Source: Stenotrophomonas maltophilia
GTDB taxonomy: Bacteria > Pseudomonadota > Gammaproteobacteria > Xanthomonadales > Xanthomonadaceae
Direction of reading: 5' to 3'
NCBI RefSeq assembly: GCF_004684085.1
Contig: NZ_SRHZ01000046.1
Coordinates: forward strand, 1-64,000
DNA: 64,000 nt
A program made the position numbers and the translations under genes. The notes below the pieces were generated by a model. It made no database searches and had not been told where the DNA came from. It worked only from the letters and a program-made list of their open reading frames with translations. This document shows, in pieces, positions 63,716 to 64,000 of this stretch (position 1 is the stretch's first letter; every line of letters begins with the position of its first letter).

Positions 63716-64000
63716 AATGGACTGCTGCGCTACTTGCAACCATGCTCGCGCTGTTCGTGCCGGATGGTCACGCTGCAGCGCCGATGGATGATGCCGGCCA
63801 AGCCATGGTGAATTGCCAGAACAACCCTGTATTCAATGCGGGCAACTCGGCCAAAGAGTGCGTTGACCTGGGCAAAATCTATGATGGCTCTTGTGCAGTC
63901 GGACTCAAGGCCATTCCTAAGGACTACATCTCATTCTTTCCCTACAACTGCGACAAGAAGTGCAGCACAAGGCCCGAAGAATTTGGGTGGAAAGGTGGGC
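63712..64000 (+). CDS. adsorption protein pIII-like, truncated by window end
   Basis: At least 96 codons. A signal peptide (MKWTAALLATMLALFVPDGHA) is followed by a Cys-rich extracellular domain with at least five Cys (VNCQNN, KECVDL, GSCAVG, YNCDKKCST). This is how minor coat/adsorption proteins of inoviruses begin. The frame runs to the last base. The assembly ATPase (Zot/pI) would be expected next. Confidence 0.7.
   Translation, partial: MKWTAALLATMLALFVPDGHAAAPMDDAGQAMVNCQNNPVFNAGNSAKECVDLGKIYDGSCAVGLKAIPKDYISFFPYNCDKKCSTRPEEFGWKGG

Overview
The window looks like chromosomal DNA of a Stenotrophomonas (S. maltophilia complex) or a close Xanthomonadaceae relative. The base composition is high in G+C. 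GTAG-tagged short palindromes of the SMAG/REP type occur in many intergenic gaps. Gene blocks such as clpS-clpA-infA-aat and ftsK-lolA-rarA keep the gammaproteobacterial order but carry accessory insertions. No rRNA, tRNA, IS element or CRISPR array was seen.

Layout. 1-6.8 kb: cyclic-di-GMP signalling, with a PAS histidine kinase and a degenerate GGDEF-EAL-REC protein in one operon, divergent from a PAS-GGDEF-EAL protein. 7-12.1 kb: a chemoreceptor-like protein, then hflD, mnmA, a nudJ-type Nudix gene and a YbjN-like protein. 12.2-18.7 kb: an N-degron block (clpS, clpA, infA, aat) interrupted by an APH(6)-like kinase and a higBA toxin-antitoxin module bracketed by two identical terminator repeats. 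18.8-24 kb: a CxxC-rich protein, a FemAB-like protein, a periplasmic amidase and trxB. 24.3-32.4 kb: ftsK, a transglutaminase-like protein, lolA, an orphan beta-propeller-like protein and rarA. 33.7-39.2 kb: a Fur-box-preceded operon of a siderophore-esterase-like hydrolase, a YncE-like propeller and a hemin ABC transporter. 40-42.5 kb: a structured leader, then an EF-G paralogue with its own 9-residue leader peptide and two mutually exclusive hairpins. 43-46.9 kb: a SapC protein and an EvgS/EvgA-like two-component pair.

47-57.5 kb is the most interesting region. An ECF sigma factor and a ChrR-type zinc anti-sigma factor are divergent from a nine-gene set: a secreted protein, an acyl desaturase, an FAD oxidoreductase, DUF1365, two cyclopropane-synthase-family methyltransferases, DUF2878, DUF1295 and a lipocalin. 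A tspO gene lies nearby. Four sites with an identical layout (GCATCCAA or GCATCCAT, 14 nt, CGTA) precede the sigma gene, the secreted-protein gene, the desaturase operon and tspO. This defines a coherent singlet-oxygen/lipid-modification regulon from sequence alone.

60.8-64 kb: the left part of an integrated filamentous phage (Inovirus). It carries a dif-like site inside the repressor gene, a divergent operator region, a replication initiator, an ssDNA-binding protein, two tandem major-coat-like proteins, small membrane proteins and the start of a pIII-like adsorption gene that runs off the window.
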